Shown here piece after piece: positions 28,303 to 37,323 of a DNA stretch of 64,000 nt (position 1 is the stretch's first letter; every line of letters starts with the position of its first letter). Made by a program: the position numbers and the translations under genes. A model generated the notes under the pieces. That model saw nothing but the letters and a program-made list of their open reading frames with translations, did no database searches and was not told the origin of the DNA. Source of the DNA: Pigmentiphaga litoralis (GTDB lineage: Bacteria; Pseudomonadota; Gammaproteobacteria; Burkholderiales; Burkholderiaceae_B); contig NZ_BMXQ01000001.1 of the NCBI RefSeq assembly GCF_014651835.1, positions 3,260,120-3,324,119 of the forward strand, read 5' to 3'.

Positions 28303-30516
28303 GTGAATCGCATGGTCGGCGTGTCACCGGATTTCCGGCGCCGCTTCGCGCTTCATGTGCTGGTCCCGCTTTCAGGGCTGCTTGTCGCGATCACCGCCGC
28401 GCTCACCTTCGTCGTCGTTTCCACCACGACCCGGACCGACACCGATTCCATCAACGAAGAGCGCGCCATCATCCAGGTAGCGATTGCCGGGAGCCTGCGC
28501 GACCTTGGCGCCCAGCAGCGCAGCGTGGCCTTGTCGCGGCCGGTCGCCCGCGCGGCCGCGGATGCTTCCCTTGATGCGGCCTGGTTGAACGAGAACGTGG
28601 GCACATGGCTGCACGACATGTTTCGCCATGACCGGGTATTCATTGTCGACGGATCGGGCGAAGCGCTGTACGCAGCCATCCAGGGTGCCCAGGTCGCCGC
28701 CACCCGGTATGGCGATCTGGGTGCGTACCTGCGCAACACGGTGGCGGAGGTCGGCGCATCGGGTGAACAGCATGTCGGTCTGCTCAGATTCGGGGCCCAA
28801 CCCGCGGCCGTCGCGGTCGCCCGGATCGGCCATGTCGATTTGCCCGGCAGGCCAGGCCACGACAATGCCGATCGCCCGAGTCGCCTGCTCGTCAATCTGA
28901 AGATGCTCGACGATGGCTATCTGGCGGATCTGTCACGCGACAGCATGCTGAGCGATCTCAGGTTTTCGGCGGTCGATGACGCCAGCGACGCGGAGCGCAG
29001 CATCGCGCTGCGCCAGGCGTCGGGCGAGTCGATCGGGTATCTGGTGTGGCGCCCCGATCTGCCGGGCACCAAGATGCGCGCCGCCATCATGCCGTTCATG
29101 CTCGCCGTACTGGCGGTGCTTGTGCTTGCAATGGGGTTGCTTGCGCGCCGGCTGTGGAAGTCGGCATTGCGCCTGTCGCAATCGGTGATCGAGTTGCGCG
29201 CAAGCGAGGCCCAGGCCCAGCACCTTGCCTTCCATGACGTGCTGACTGGCCTGCCCAACCGCGCACTGTTCGATCAGCGGCTGGCCGAGGCGCTGGCGGC
29301 CACGCAGCCGGGCGAGCGCGTCGGGCTGTTGCTGCTTGATCTGGATCGCTTCAAGCAAGTCAACGACACGCTGGGTCATCATGCCGGCGACGCGTATCTG
29401 AAGCAGGCGGCCATGCGCCTGTCCGCTCTGGCGCGACCCGGTGACACGGTGGCGCGCCTGGGCGGCGATGAGTTCGTGTTGATCCGGCCCGGCATGGCCG
29501 AGCGCACCGACGCCGAAGACCTGGCGTGCGCCGTCGCCGCCGCCATCCGCAAGCCCTTCCACCTGCGCGGCAATGAGATCTTTGGGTCGACCAGCATCGG
29601 TATCGCGGTCGCGCCTGACGACGCCCAGGACCGTGTCGATTTGATGCGCCGTGCCGACATTGCGATGTACGCCGCCAAGCGCGAAGGCCGCGACCGGTTT
29701 CGTTGTTTCGAGCCGGACATGGACGAGACGGTCAAGAAGCGGCAGGTGATCGCGGATGAACTGCGCATCGCCTTGCTCGACGCCAAGGGCCTGGACGTCC
29801 ACTACCAGCCGCAGGTGAACCCGAGCGGAGCCATCGTCGGACTGGAAGCCCTGGTGCGCTGGACCCATCCGGTGCGCGGGGCGATCACCCCCGACGAATT
29901 CATTCCGGTGGCCGAAGAGACCGGGCTGATCGTGCCGCTTGGCGAATGGATCCTGCGTCAGGCCTGCGGCACCGCTCGACAGTGGCCCGGGCTGTTCATG
30001 GCTGTCAACCTGTCACCCGTCCAGTTGCGATCGCCCGACTTCGCCCTGCGCGCGATCGAGATCGTCGAAGCCGGCCATTGCAATCCTTCACAGATCGAAC
30101 TGGAGGTCACCGAAGGCATTCTGGTGGGCGACGATCCGGTGTCGAACCTGGCGCTGGCCCGCCTGCGCCGTGCCGGCTTCAAGGTGGCGCTCGATGACTT
30201 TGGCACCGGCTATTCCAGCCTCAGCTATCTGCGCCGCTTTGAAGTCGACAAGATAAAGATCGACCGATCATTCACGCAGAACCTGTGTTCCGACGCCAAC
30301 TCCGCAGCCATCGTCGGATCGGTGGTCGCGCTGGGCCGCGCCATGGGCATCACCGTGACGGCGGAAGGCGTTGAAACCACGCACCAGATGACTGCGCTGG
30401 TGGACGCCGGATGCGACGAGCTTCAAGGTTTCCTGTTCTCGCGCGCCGTGCCTGCCAGTTGCCTGGCGGCGCTGTTCAAGGAGCGCGAAGTGGCGTTGGC
30501 GGCCTCCTTGCCGTAA
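28303..30516 (+). CDS. membrane GGDEF-EAL protein (cyclic-di-GMP metabolism)
   Basis: 737 residues from a GTG at 28303, chosen because GGAGG lies six bases upstream; the ATG at 28312 is the alternative. TM1 is near residues 15-42 and TM2 near residues 259-285, enclosing a ~215-residue periplasmic sensor region of CHASE4-like size. The GGDEF domain has LGGDEFVLI at residue ~386 and an allosteric I-site RPGD placed exactly five residues before it. The EAL domain shows LEALVRW near residue 515, then ALDDFGTGYSSLSYL and TAEGVET. Both halves therefore look catalytically intact: diguanylate cyclase and cyclic-di-GMP phosphodiesterase. Confidence 0.95.
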   Translation: MNRMVGVSPDFRRRFALHVLVPLSGLLVAITAALTFVVVSTTTRTDTDSINEERAIIQVAIAGSLRDLGAQQRSVALSRPVARAAADASLDAAWLNENVGTWLHDMFRHDRVFIVDGSGEALYAAIQGAQVAATRYGDLGAYLRNTVAEVGASGEQHVGLLRFGAQPAAVAVARIGHVDLPGRPGHDNADRPSRLLVNLKMLDDGYLADLSRDSMLSDLRFSAVDDASDAERSIALRQASGESIGYLVWRPDLPGTKMRAAIMPFMLAVLAVLVLAMGLLARRLWKSALRLSQSVIELRASEAQAQHLAFHDVLTGLPNRALFDQRLAEALAATQPGERVGLLLLDLDRFKQVNDTLGHHAGDAYLKQAAMRLSALARPGDTVARLGGDEFVLIRPGMAERTDAEDLACAVAAAIRKPFHLRGNEIFGSTSIGIAVAPDDAQDRVDLMRRADIAMYAAKREGRDRFRCFEPDMDETVKKRQVIADELRIALLDAKGLDVHYQPQVNPSGAIVGLEALVRWTHPVRGAITPDEFIPVAEETGLIVPLGEWILRQACGTARQWPGLFMAVNLSPVQLRSPDFALRAIEIVEAGHCNPSQIELEVTEGILVGDDPVSNLALARLRRAGFKVALDDFGTGYSSLSYLRRFEVDKIKIDRSFTQNLCSDANSAAIVGSVVALGRAMGITVTAEGVETTHQMTALVDAGCDELQGFLFSRAVPASCLAALFKEREVALAASLP

Positions 30517-30631
30517 GCCTGCAACCGGCGGCTGGTTTCCTTTTGCGAAACAACAAGTTTGCGGCTGTGTAGTTATCAAGCTTCTTGTCGACGCCTACCA
30601 TGGGCGCATGTTCAAGCAAGGAGCAAAGACC

Positions 30632-31567
30632 ATGGTCATCGAGCCATCCGGCCAGATCCTCGGCGCCACCATTCAGGGGCTGGATCTGTCGCGCGCATTG
30701 TCCCCCGATGCCTTCGCCGGCATTCTTGCCGCACTCGGTCAGCATGGCGTGCTGCGTTTTCCCGCGCAGACCATTGATGCCGCGGCGCTCAAGGCGTTCT
30801 CGGCCCATTTCGGCGGGCTGCAGACGACACTCTCTCCGGTGAACGAGCCAGGTTTTCCGGAAGTCAGCATCCTGTCGAACATCGTCGAGAACGGCAAGCC
30901 GATTGGCCTGTCGGACGCGGGCCAGGACTGGCATACCGACATGTCCTACAACGCGACGGTTGGCTTTGTGAACGTGCTCTATGCCATCAAGGTGCCCCGC
31001 CGCGACGGCAAGGCGCTCGGCGCCACCAGCTTTGCCAACATGCACGCCGCGTACGACGACCTGCCGGCCGACATCCGGGAACGGCTTCATGGCGCGACCG
31101 TGCTGCACGACTTCAACAAGTTCTGGGAAAACATGCGGTCGCGGCCGGGTAGCGAACGGCCGCCACTGACGCCCGAGCAGCGCGCCAAACGGCCGCCATC
31201 GGCGCACCCGCTGTTCCTGACGCATCCGATCACCGGTCGCAAGGTGCTGTACTGCAATCCGGGCTATGCCATCCGGATCAACGAACTTTCGCAAGCCGAA
31301 AGCGATGCCGTGCTGGATATGCTGACCACGCATCAGTTGCAGGAAAAGTATCAGTACACGCATCAATGGACCGAAGGCGACGTGCTGATGTGGGATCACC
31401 TTGGCACCCTGCATACCGCGTGGCCGGACTACCTTCCGCATGAACACCGCCTGATCAAGCGCTGCCAGGTCATGGCCGACCGCATTTTTGAACCGGACTT
31501 CCTGCCGCCGTCGGTGCGGGCGCTGGCCGCAACGCGCGGCGAGTCACGCGTTGCCGGCCGGGCCTGA
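30632..31567 (+). CDS. TauD/TfdA-family Fe(II)/2-oxoglutarate dioxygenase
   Basis: 311 residues from the ATG at 30632, which has AAGGAG eight bases upstream (an ATG at 30608 is in frame but weaker). The iron-binding HxD is in DWHTDMSYN near residue 98, with the second His in TLHTAWPDY and the 2-oxoglutarate Arg in HRLIKRCQ. It hydroxylates a substrate next to a leaving group such as sulfite or an aryl ether. First gene of a six-gene catabolic run. Confidence 0.92.
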   Translation: MVIEPSGQILGATIQGLDLSRALSPDAFAGILAALGQHGVLRFPAQTIDAAALKAFSAHFGGLQTTLSPVNEPGFPEVSILSNIVENGKPIGLSDAGQDWHTDMSYNATVGFVNVLYAIKVPRRDGKALGATSFANMHAAYDDLPADIRERLHGATVLHDFNKFWENMRSRPGSERPPLTPEQRAKRPPSAHPLFLTHPITGRKVLYCNPGYAIRINELSQAESDAVLDMLTTHQLQEKYQYTHQWTEGDVLMWDHLGTLHTAWPDYLPHEHRLIKRCQVMADRIFEPDFLPPSVRALAATRGESRVAGRA

Positions 31568-31574
31568 GCCCGCC

Positions 31575-32798
31575 ATGTTTGCCTCTCTGGAAACCCGGCT
31601 GGCCCGCGCCAGCTCCATCGAAGACCTGCGGCAGATGGCCAGACGCCGCCTGCCGCGTCTGGTGTTCGACTTCTTTGACGGCGGCGCCGAAAGCGAATCG
31701 ACGCTGGACGACAACCGCTTGGCCTTCGAACGCGTGCGGCTGCGCCCCAAGGTACTGGTTGACGTCAGCAACGTTTCGACCGACTGCGAGGTACTGGGCG
31801 CGCCCGCAGGTTTCCCCATGGCCATCGCGCCCACGGGCGGCGTGGGTTATGGACGCCTGGGCGGGGACGTCGCGATCGCGAAGGCGGCGGCGCGCATCGG
31901 CATTCCCTACACCCTGTCGACCAGCGCGACCGCATCGATCGAACGCATCGCGCGCGAAGCGCCCGGCCGGCTGTGGTTCCAGGCCTATGTGCTCAAGAAC
32001 CGCGAATTCCTGCTCAAGCTGATCGAGCGCGCACGCGTGGCCGACTACGAAGCGCTGGTGATCACGGTCGATCTGGCCGTGGGCGGCAATCGCGAGCGCG
32101 ATCTGCGCAACGGCTTTCGTACGCCGTTCCGGCTCGGTCCGAAAAGCCTTGGCGACGTCGCGCGCCACCCGGGATGGGCCCTGGCCGTATTGCGGCATGG
32201 CTTTCCGGTCAATGAAAACCTGATCGGCCTGCAACGCGACGTGTCGAGCGTGGCAGGCGTGGCCGCAGCCGTCGGCCGCAACTACGACCCCTCCTTCGAT
32301 TGGGATCGGCTTGCCGAGATCCGCGCCTTGTGGCCGCGCAAATTGATCGTCAAAGGCGTGCTGCGGGGCGATGACGCCGACCGGCTGGTGCGGCTGGGCT
32401 GCGACGCCATCATCGTGTCCAACCATGGCGGCCGGCAGCTGGATGGCGCCAGCGCAACGCTCGACGCCTTGCCGGAAGTGGTGGCCGCGGTGGCCGGACG
32501 CGTGCCGGTGCTGATCGATGGCGGTGTGCGGCGCGGCGTCGACATCGTGAAGGCCCGCGCCCTGGGGGCGCAGGCCGTCCTGGTCGGGCGCGCCACCTTG
32601 TGGGGCGCCGTTGCGGCCGGGGATGCCGGCGCGGAACGCGCACTGCAGATACTGACCAGCGAACTGGTGCGCGCCATGAAGTTGTGCGGCACCCCGCGCG
32701 TCGACGCGATCGGCCCCGACCTGCTTGCACCGCCTGCCGGCGCAGCTTCCCGCGCGGCATCCACATTCATGACAAGGAGCAGCGCATGCGCTGGATGA
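31575..32798 (+). CDS. FMN-dependent alpha-hydroxy-acid oxidase/dehydrogenase
   Basis: 407 residues from the ATG at 31575, seven bases after the previous stop. Family motifs: PTGGVGYGRLGGDVAIAK near 90, ITVDLAVGGNRERDLR near 165, and the active-site SNHGGRQLDGA near 280 whose His accepts the substrate proton. FMN-binding VLIDGGVRRGVDIVKA follows. Homologues oxidise L-lactate, mandelate or glycolate to the 2-oxo acid. Oxidation of a hydroxy acid released by the upstream dioxygenase is a reasonable guess. Confidence 0.92.
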   Translation: MFASLETRLARASSIEDLRQMARRRLPRLVFDFFDGGAESESTLDDNRLAFERVRLRPKVLVDVSNVSTDCEVLGAPAGFPMAIAPTGGVGYGRLGGDVAIAKAAARIGIPYTLSTSATASIERIAREAPGRLWFQAYVLKNREFLLKLIERARVADYEALVITVDLAVGGNRERDLRNGFRTPFRLGPKSLGDVARHPGWALAVLRHGFPVNENLIGLQRDVSSVAGVAAAVGRNYDPSFDWDRLAEIRALWPRKLIVKGVLRGDDADRLVRLGCDAIIVSNHGGRQLDGASATLDALPEVVAAVAGRVPVLIDGGVRRGVDIVKARALGAQAVLVGRATLWGAVAAGDAGAERALQILTSELVRAMKLCGTPRVDAIGPDLLAPPAGAASRAASTFMTRSSACAG

Positions 32799-33565
32799 GA
32801 TACACCGCGGGCGGAAGGACGCACTACGGCATCGCCCAAGGCGACCGGGTACAGCGTGTGACGGGCGATCCCTTTACGGGCTATATCGCGGAAGACGACT
32901 GGCACCCGCTTGCCGAGGTCAGGATCGAGGTCCCGGTAATCCCCCGCACTTTTTATTGCGCTGGCCTGAACTACGCGGCGCACGCGATCGAGGCTGCCCG
33001 CAAACGTGGGGTCGAACCCAATCTGCCGAAGCAGGCCGACATCGGCTACCGCGCGAACAACGCGCTGATCGCGCACGGCGACGCCGTCGTGATCCCGCCC
33101 GACGCGCAGAAGATGCAATACGAGGGTGAACTGGTCGTTGTGATCGGCAAGCAAGCCAAGCACCTGACACCCGACACGGCGCTGGATTGCGTGCTGGGCT
33201 ACACCATCGGCAACGACGTCAGCGAACGGGTGTGGCAGCGGTCCGATCGCACCTTGTGGCGGGCCAAGAACACCGACACGTTCAAACCCATGGGGCCGTG
33301 GATCGACACCGACTTCGACCCGGCGCAGGCCACCACCACGGTCAGCGTGAACGGCCAGGTCAGCACCACCTTTGCCACCAACGACATGCTGTTCGGCGTC
33401 ACGACCTTTCTGTGCGCCATGAGCCAGTACATGACGCTGTGGCCGGGGGATGTGATCTGGATGGGCACGGATGGATCGTCGCCCGACCTGAGTGCAGGCG
33501 ATGTCGTCGACGTGACGATCAGCGGATTGGGCACGTTGAGCAATCGATTCGTGCAGGGGGAGTGA
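32786..33565 (+). CDS. fumarylacetoacetate hydrolase (FAH) family protein
   Basis: 259 residues from the ATG at 32786, with AAGGAG upstream and a 13-base overlap of the previous gene. Metal-binding acidic residues of the FAH fold are visible in MQYEGELVVVIG near residue 115 and IGNDVSERVWQR near residue 140. Such enzymes hydrolyse or decarboxylate 2-oxo or 2-hydroxydienoate intermediates of ring cleavage. A second, unrelated FAH-family gene lies at 56114-57103. Confidence 0.92.
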   Translation: MRWMRYTAGGRTHYGIAQGDRVQRVTGDPFTGYIAEDDWHPLAEVRIEVPVIPRTFYCAGLNYAAHAIEAARKRGVEPNLPKQADIGYRANNALIAHGDAVVIPPDAQKMQYEGELVVVIGKQAKHLTPDTALDCVLGYTIGNDVSERVWQRSDRTLWRAKNTDTFKPMGPWIDTDFDPAQATTTVSVNGQVSTTFATNDMLFGVTTFLCAMSQYMTLWPGDVIWMGTDGSSPDLSAGDVVDVTISGLGTLSNRFVQGE

Positions 33566-33566
33566 G

Positions 33567-34010
33567 ATGGCCATGGACATCCCGCATGCGTTCAGTGAAC
33601 TGCAAGCCGTGATTGGCTGCCAGCAGGCCATCCACCGCTTTTATGCCGCGCTCGATGCGTCCGATATGGATGCCGTCAGTCTGGCGATGGCCGAAGACGG
33701 CGTGTGGCACCGCCAGGGCCAAGCGCTGCGCGGTCCGGCGTCCGTCAGGGCCGCCCTGGCGCAGCGCCCCGCCGGCCGGCGCACTGCCCATCTGGTGCAG
33801 AACCTGGTTGTCGATGTCATCGATCCGGGCCAGGCGCAGGCGCAGTTCATGACGCTGGTGTATCGGCACGATGCGGATGCGCCCGTGACTGGCGCCGCGC
33901 CACTGGGTGCGCCATTGTCGATCTCGTTTCACCGCGAACGCCTGGTGCGCGGCGACAGCGGCGTCTGGCAATTCGTTGAAAAACGCTCGGAGCGGCGCTT
34001 CGCTTCCTGA
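33567..34010 (+). CDS. NTF2-like / SnoaL-like protein
   Basis: 147 residues; the helix-rich start (CQQAIHRFYAALDASDMDAVSLAMAEDGVW, in two blocks) followed by beta strands is typical of the NTF2-like fold. These can be isomerases, dehydratases or small ligand-binding proteins. One base separates it from the FAH gene. Its place in a catabolic operon suggests an auxiliary enzyme, but no catalytic residue is identifiable. Confidence 0.72.
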   Translation: MAMDIPHAFSELQAVIGCQQAIHRFYAALDASDMDAVSLAMAEDGVWHRQGQALRGPASVRAALAQRPAGRRTAHLVQNLVVDVIDPGQAQAQFMTLVYRHDADAPVTGAAPLGAPLSISFHRERLVRGDSGVWQFVEKRSERRFAS

Positions 34011-34106
34011 TGTCAGGACGGCACCGCCGTCGATGTGACCGCCCCGATCCGCACTACCCGCCTAGCCGGGGATACACCCGGCATGCGGGCTTCCAAGGAG
34101 ACACGC

Positions 34107-35147
34107 ATGACCCCGCAAACCTTTACCTTCCCTCGTCGCCGCGCTTTGCGCGCCGTCACCTGCGCGGCCGCTGCCGCGGTCCTGGCCGCCGCCGGGCTGA
34201 CCACTGCGCACGCACAGACCACGCCGCCTGTGTCGTCAGGGGCACCGAAAGGCTCCGCCTTCCCGACACGCCCCATCACGCTGGTGATCGGGTATGCGCC
34301 AGGCGGGGGCACGGACATCGTTGGCCGGGTGCTCGCGCGCGAACTGGAAAACGTGCTTGGACAACCGGTTGTGGTCGACAACAAAGCCGGTGCCGGCACC
34401 CTGATCGCCACCGAGTACGTGGCGCGTGCACCCGCCGACGGCTACACCCTGTTCTTTGCGACCAACGGCATGGTGATCAATAGCCTGCTCAAGGATCCGG
34501 CGCCGTATGACGTCGTCAAGGACTTTGCGCCCGTCGGCATGGTGACGGTGCAATCGCTGGCGCTGATCGTCCGGCCCGGGCTGAACATCCACTCGGTCAA
34601 GGACTTGATCGCCTACGCCAAGGCACGGCCCGGCAAACTCAATTTCGCGTCGTCGGGTCATGGCAATGCGCAGCACGTTGCCGGAGAGGCCTTTGCTGCC
34701 GCGACCGGCATCGACATCGTGCACGTCCCCTACAAGGGTGCGGGCCCTGCCATCCAGGATCTGATCGCCGGGCGCGTCGACATGATGTTCACCGGCTTGC
34801 TCGGCCTTAAGGATCACATCGCGGCAAAGCGTATGATTCTGTTGGCGACGACCGGCCAGTCCCGCACGCCGGCCACGCCCGACGTGCCGTCCGTATCGGA
34901 AGCCGCCGGCATTCCCGATTACGCCGTCGACTCCTGGCAGGCCATCTTTGCACCCGCCGGCACGCCGCAAGCCGTCATCGACAGGCTCAGCCAGGCGCTG
35001 CAGCAGGTCGGCCAGGCAGGCCGCCTTGCCGACCGGTTCAAGGACGAAGGCATGGACGTGCGGGTCTCGACCCCGCAAGCCTTGCATGACTTCATCGTCA
35101 GGGACCGGCGCCAGCTGGCCGGCATCGTCGACCGCATCAAGAAGTGA
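34107..35147 (+). CDS. Bug/TctC-family periplasmic substrate-binding receptor
   Basis: 346 residues from the ATG at 34107, preceded by AAGGAG. Signal peptide to about residue 37 (AAAAAVLAAAGLTTAHAQ). Mature motifs: YAPGGGTDIVGRVLA, VVVDNKAGAGTLIATEY, ARAPADGYTLFF, HVPYKGAGPAIQDLIAG. It closely resembles the receptor at 36094-37131, sharing TDIVGR, TVQSL and NFASSG/AQHxAGEAF segments, so the two are recent paralogues. Probably brings the pathway substrate to a membrane partner encoded elsewhere. Confidence 0.92.
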   Translation: MTPQTFTFPRRRALRAVTCAAAAAVLAAAGLTTAHAQTTPPVSSGAPKGSAFPTRPITLVIGYAPGGGTDIVGRVLARELENVLGQPVVVDNKAGAGTLIATEYVARAPADGYTLFFATNGMVINSLLKDPAPYDVVKDFAPVGMVTVQSLALIVRPGLNIHSVKDLIAYAKARPGKLNFASSGHGNAQHVAGEAFAAATGIDIVHVPYKGAGPAIQDLIAGRVDMMFTGLLGLKDHIAAKRMILLATTGQSRTPATPDVPSVSEAAGIPDYAVDSWQAIFAPAGTPQAVIDRLSQALQQVGQAGRLADRFKDEGMDVRVSTPQALHDFIVRDRRQLAGIVDRIKK

Positions 35148-35182
35148 CGTCTCAACCCCTTTGCCCGAATAGCGAACCGCCC

Positions 35183-36016
35183 ATGAACTCCGTCCCACAG
35201 ACCACGTTGACCCAGATGCTTGCCGCCCGATACGGCGCGGCGGCGGCGGGGGCCGATGATCTCAACGGCACCCTGGCCACCTTGCTGGGGCACCGCTCCG
35301 TGCGCACCTACACCGACGCCCCCGTGCCCGAGGGCACGCTGGAACTGCTGGTGGCGGCGGCCCAATCGGCATCGTCGTCCTCGAACCTGCAGGCCTGGAG
35401 CGTGGTGGCCGTAACCGACCCCGCGCGCAAGCAGCGCCTGGCCCATCTGGTGGGCGACCAGAAACACGTTGAAGACTGCCCGCTGTTCCTGGTGTGGATC
35501 GCCGACCTGGCGCGCCTGCGCAGCCTGGGACTGCGCCGCGGCATGCCGCACGCCAGCCTCGATCACCTCGAAATGTTCCTGGTCGCGACCATCGATGCCG
35601 CGCTGGCTGCGCAGAACGCCGCCGTCGCCGCCGAATCGCTGGACCTGGGCGTGGTGTACATCGGCGGCATCCGCGACCGGCCCGAAGAGGTCGCCGCGGA
35701 ACTGAACCTGCCGCCGAACACCTTTGGCGTCTTCGGCATGTGCATCGGCTACCCCGACGCCACACGCCCCGCCGCCGTCAAACCGCGCCTGCCGCAGGCG
35801 GCCGTGCTGTTCCGCGAGCAATACGACGCCACCACCCTGGAAACCGCCACCGACAGCTACAACGCCGTCATGGCGCAGTTCTATCAGAGCCAGGGCATGA
35901 AGCCCAAGGGCGAATGGGATCAGCACTCGCTGCAACGCGTGCGGGGTCCGGAAGCCATGAAAGGCCGTGACCAATTGGTTGAGGTGCTCAACCGGATGGG
36001 CTTCGCGCTGAAATGA
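35183..36016 (+). CDS. NfsA-like NAD(P)H nitroreductase / flavin oxidoreductase
   Basis: 277 residues from the ATG at 35183. The nitroreductase fold start HRSVRTYTDAPVPEGTLELL near residue 36 contains FMN-contacting Arg residues, and a middle segment SSSSNLQAWSVVAV fits the family. Substrate unassigned: possible quinone, nitro or flavin reduction. It is last in the six-gene run that begins with the TauD-like dioxygenase, and a bidirectional terminator follows 29 bases later. Confidence 0.88.
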   Translation: MNSVPQTTLTQMLAARYGAAAAGADDLNGTLATLLGHRSVRTYTDAPVPEGTLELLVAAAQSASSSSNLQAWSVVAVTDPARKQRLAHLVGDQKHVEDCPLFLVWIADLARLRSLGLRRGMPHASLDHLEMFLVATIDAALAAQNAAVAAESLDLGVVYIGGIRDRPEEVAAELNLPPNTFGVFGMCIGYPDATRPAAVKPRLPQAAVLFREQYDATTLETATDSYNAVMAQFYQSQGMKPKGEWDQHSLQRVRGPEAMKGRDQLVEVLNRMGFALK

Positions 36017-36044
36017 TGGCCTGATGCGCTGGCATCGGCGGAAT

Positions 36045-36078
36045 GAAAACGGGCGCTTGTTCAGCGCCCGTTTTTTTT
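36045..36078. terminator. bidirectional rho-independent terminator
   Basis: Stem AACGGGCGC / GCGCCCGTT around a 7-base loop, with eight consecutive Ts after it on the plus strand and AAAA before it, giving a U-tract in both directions. It lies between the convergent nitroreductase gene and the Bug gene at 36094-37131 and should end both transcripts. Confidence 0.9.
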
Positions 36079-36093
36079 GCCTGCTGCCTGGCC

Positions 36094-37131
36094 TTATTGC
36101 AGCGTCGTCTTGGTGTGCTTGAGCAGCACCTGGTAGTCGCCAGAGTCCTTCTTCAGCATCTCGCGCAGTGCGTCGGGGGTCGACGTGCGCACCTCCATGC
36201 CTTGCGCGGCCAGGGTCTCGACAATGCGCGGCGACTTGGCCGCCTTGGCGATGGCGGCGTTCAGCCGCTCCACCACCGGTGCAGGCGTGCCGGCCGGCGC
36301 CAGCACGGCTTGCCATGTGCCCGCTTCGAAACCCGGCAATCCGCTCTCGGCCACGGTCGGCACATTGGGGGTCGCGGGATTGCGCCTGGCGCCCGTCGTG
36401 GCGATCAGGTTCAGGCGGCCTTCGTTCACATGTTCCATGTTGCCGACCAGCGAACTGAACATCACGTCGACACGGCCCGCCAGCAGATCCGTCATGGCGG
36501 GCCCGGTGCCCTTGTACGGCACGTGCACCATCTCGATCTTGGCCGCCGTGCGGAAGGCCTCGCCCGCCAGATGCTGCGCCGATCCGTTCCCCGACGACGC
36601 AAAGTTGACCTTGCCCGGATTGGCCCTGGCATAGGCTATCAAGTCCTGCACCGTGCGCAGCTTGAGCCCCGGCGTGACAAGAATGCCCAGCGACTGCACA
36701 GTGGTCAGCGACACCGGCTGGAAATCCTTGACCGGGTCGTAGGTCGGCTTGTCATGCAGCAGCGGCGTGATCACGAAGGCGTTAGTGCCGAAGAGCAGGG
36801 TGTAGCCGTCGGCCGGCGACCGGCGCACCGACTCCGTCCCCACCAGCGTTCCGCCACCCGCGCGGTTTTCCAGGACGACGGTCTGGCCCAGGTCGGCCGA
36901 CATCTCCTGCGCCAGCATCCGGCCAACGATATCGGTCGCGCCGCCCGGTGCGTACGCAACCACCATGCGGATCGAATGCGACGGAAACGCCTGTGCCTGG
37001 ACCTGCCGGGCAAACACGGCCGCGCCAGCCAGGAGAACGACGGTGCCAGCAATCTTGAGCAGGTTCAAAGTTGAAGCGCGATGGGCAACGGGCGCCGGGA
37101 CACAACGAACGCGTGGGCTGAAAGGGACCAT
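36094..37131 (-). CDS. Bug/TctC-family periplasmic substrate-binding receptor
   Basis: 345 residues. The N-terminal ~46 residues include a hydrophobic segment (KIAGTVVLLAGAAVFA) and a VQAQAF cleavage region. Mature motifs: YAPGGATDIVGRMLA, VVLENRAGGGTLVGTES, RRSPADGYTLLF, HVPYKGTGPAMTDLLAG. A GGAG ribosome site lies eight bases before the ATG. It is paralogous to the receptor at 34107-35147 and convergent with that operon, and is divergent from the LysR gene at 37324, which likely regulates it. Confidence 0.92.
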   Translation of the reverse strand: MVPFSPRVRCVPAPVAHRASTLNLLKIAGTVVLLAGAAVFARQVQAQAFPSHSIRMVVAYAPGGATDIVGRMLAQEMSADLGQTVVLENRAGGGTLVGTESVRRSPADGYTLLFGTNAFVITPLLHDKPTYDPVKDFQPVSLTTVQSLGILVTPGLKLRTVQDLIAYARANPGKVNFASSGNGSAQHLAGEAFRTAAKIEMVHVPYKGTGPAMTDLLAGRVDVMFSSLVGNMEHVNEGRLNLIATTGARRNPATPNVPTVAESGLPGFEAGTWQAVLAPAGTPAPVVERLNAAIAKAAKSPRIVETLAAQGMEVRTSTPDALREMLKKDSGDYQVLLKHTKTTLQ

Positions 37132-37323
37132 GGATGTCTCCGCAAGGGTCGATACGCCGGCTTGAAAGCCTGACTGTTATGAGGACGGCTCGCGGACGGA
37201 ATGCACCCTTCCCCGAAACAATGCCGAGCGGTCATTATTCGGCGTGGGGCCAGCCCCATCAAGATGACAGTGCTAAATTGATAATTTCCAGATAAGAAAC
37301 CGACAGGGCGACAAGGAGAGGAT

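Noticed and set aside
30542-30563. Two TTTGCG hexamers upstream of the TauD-like gene, same as the MFS array.
   Set aside because: Only two direct copies with no dyad and no adjacent regulator; likely chance.
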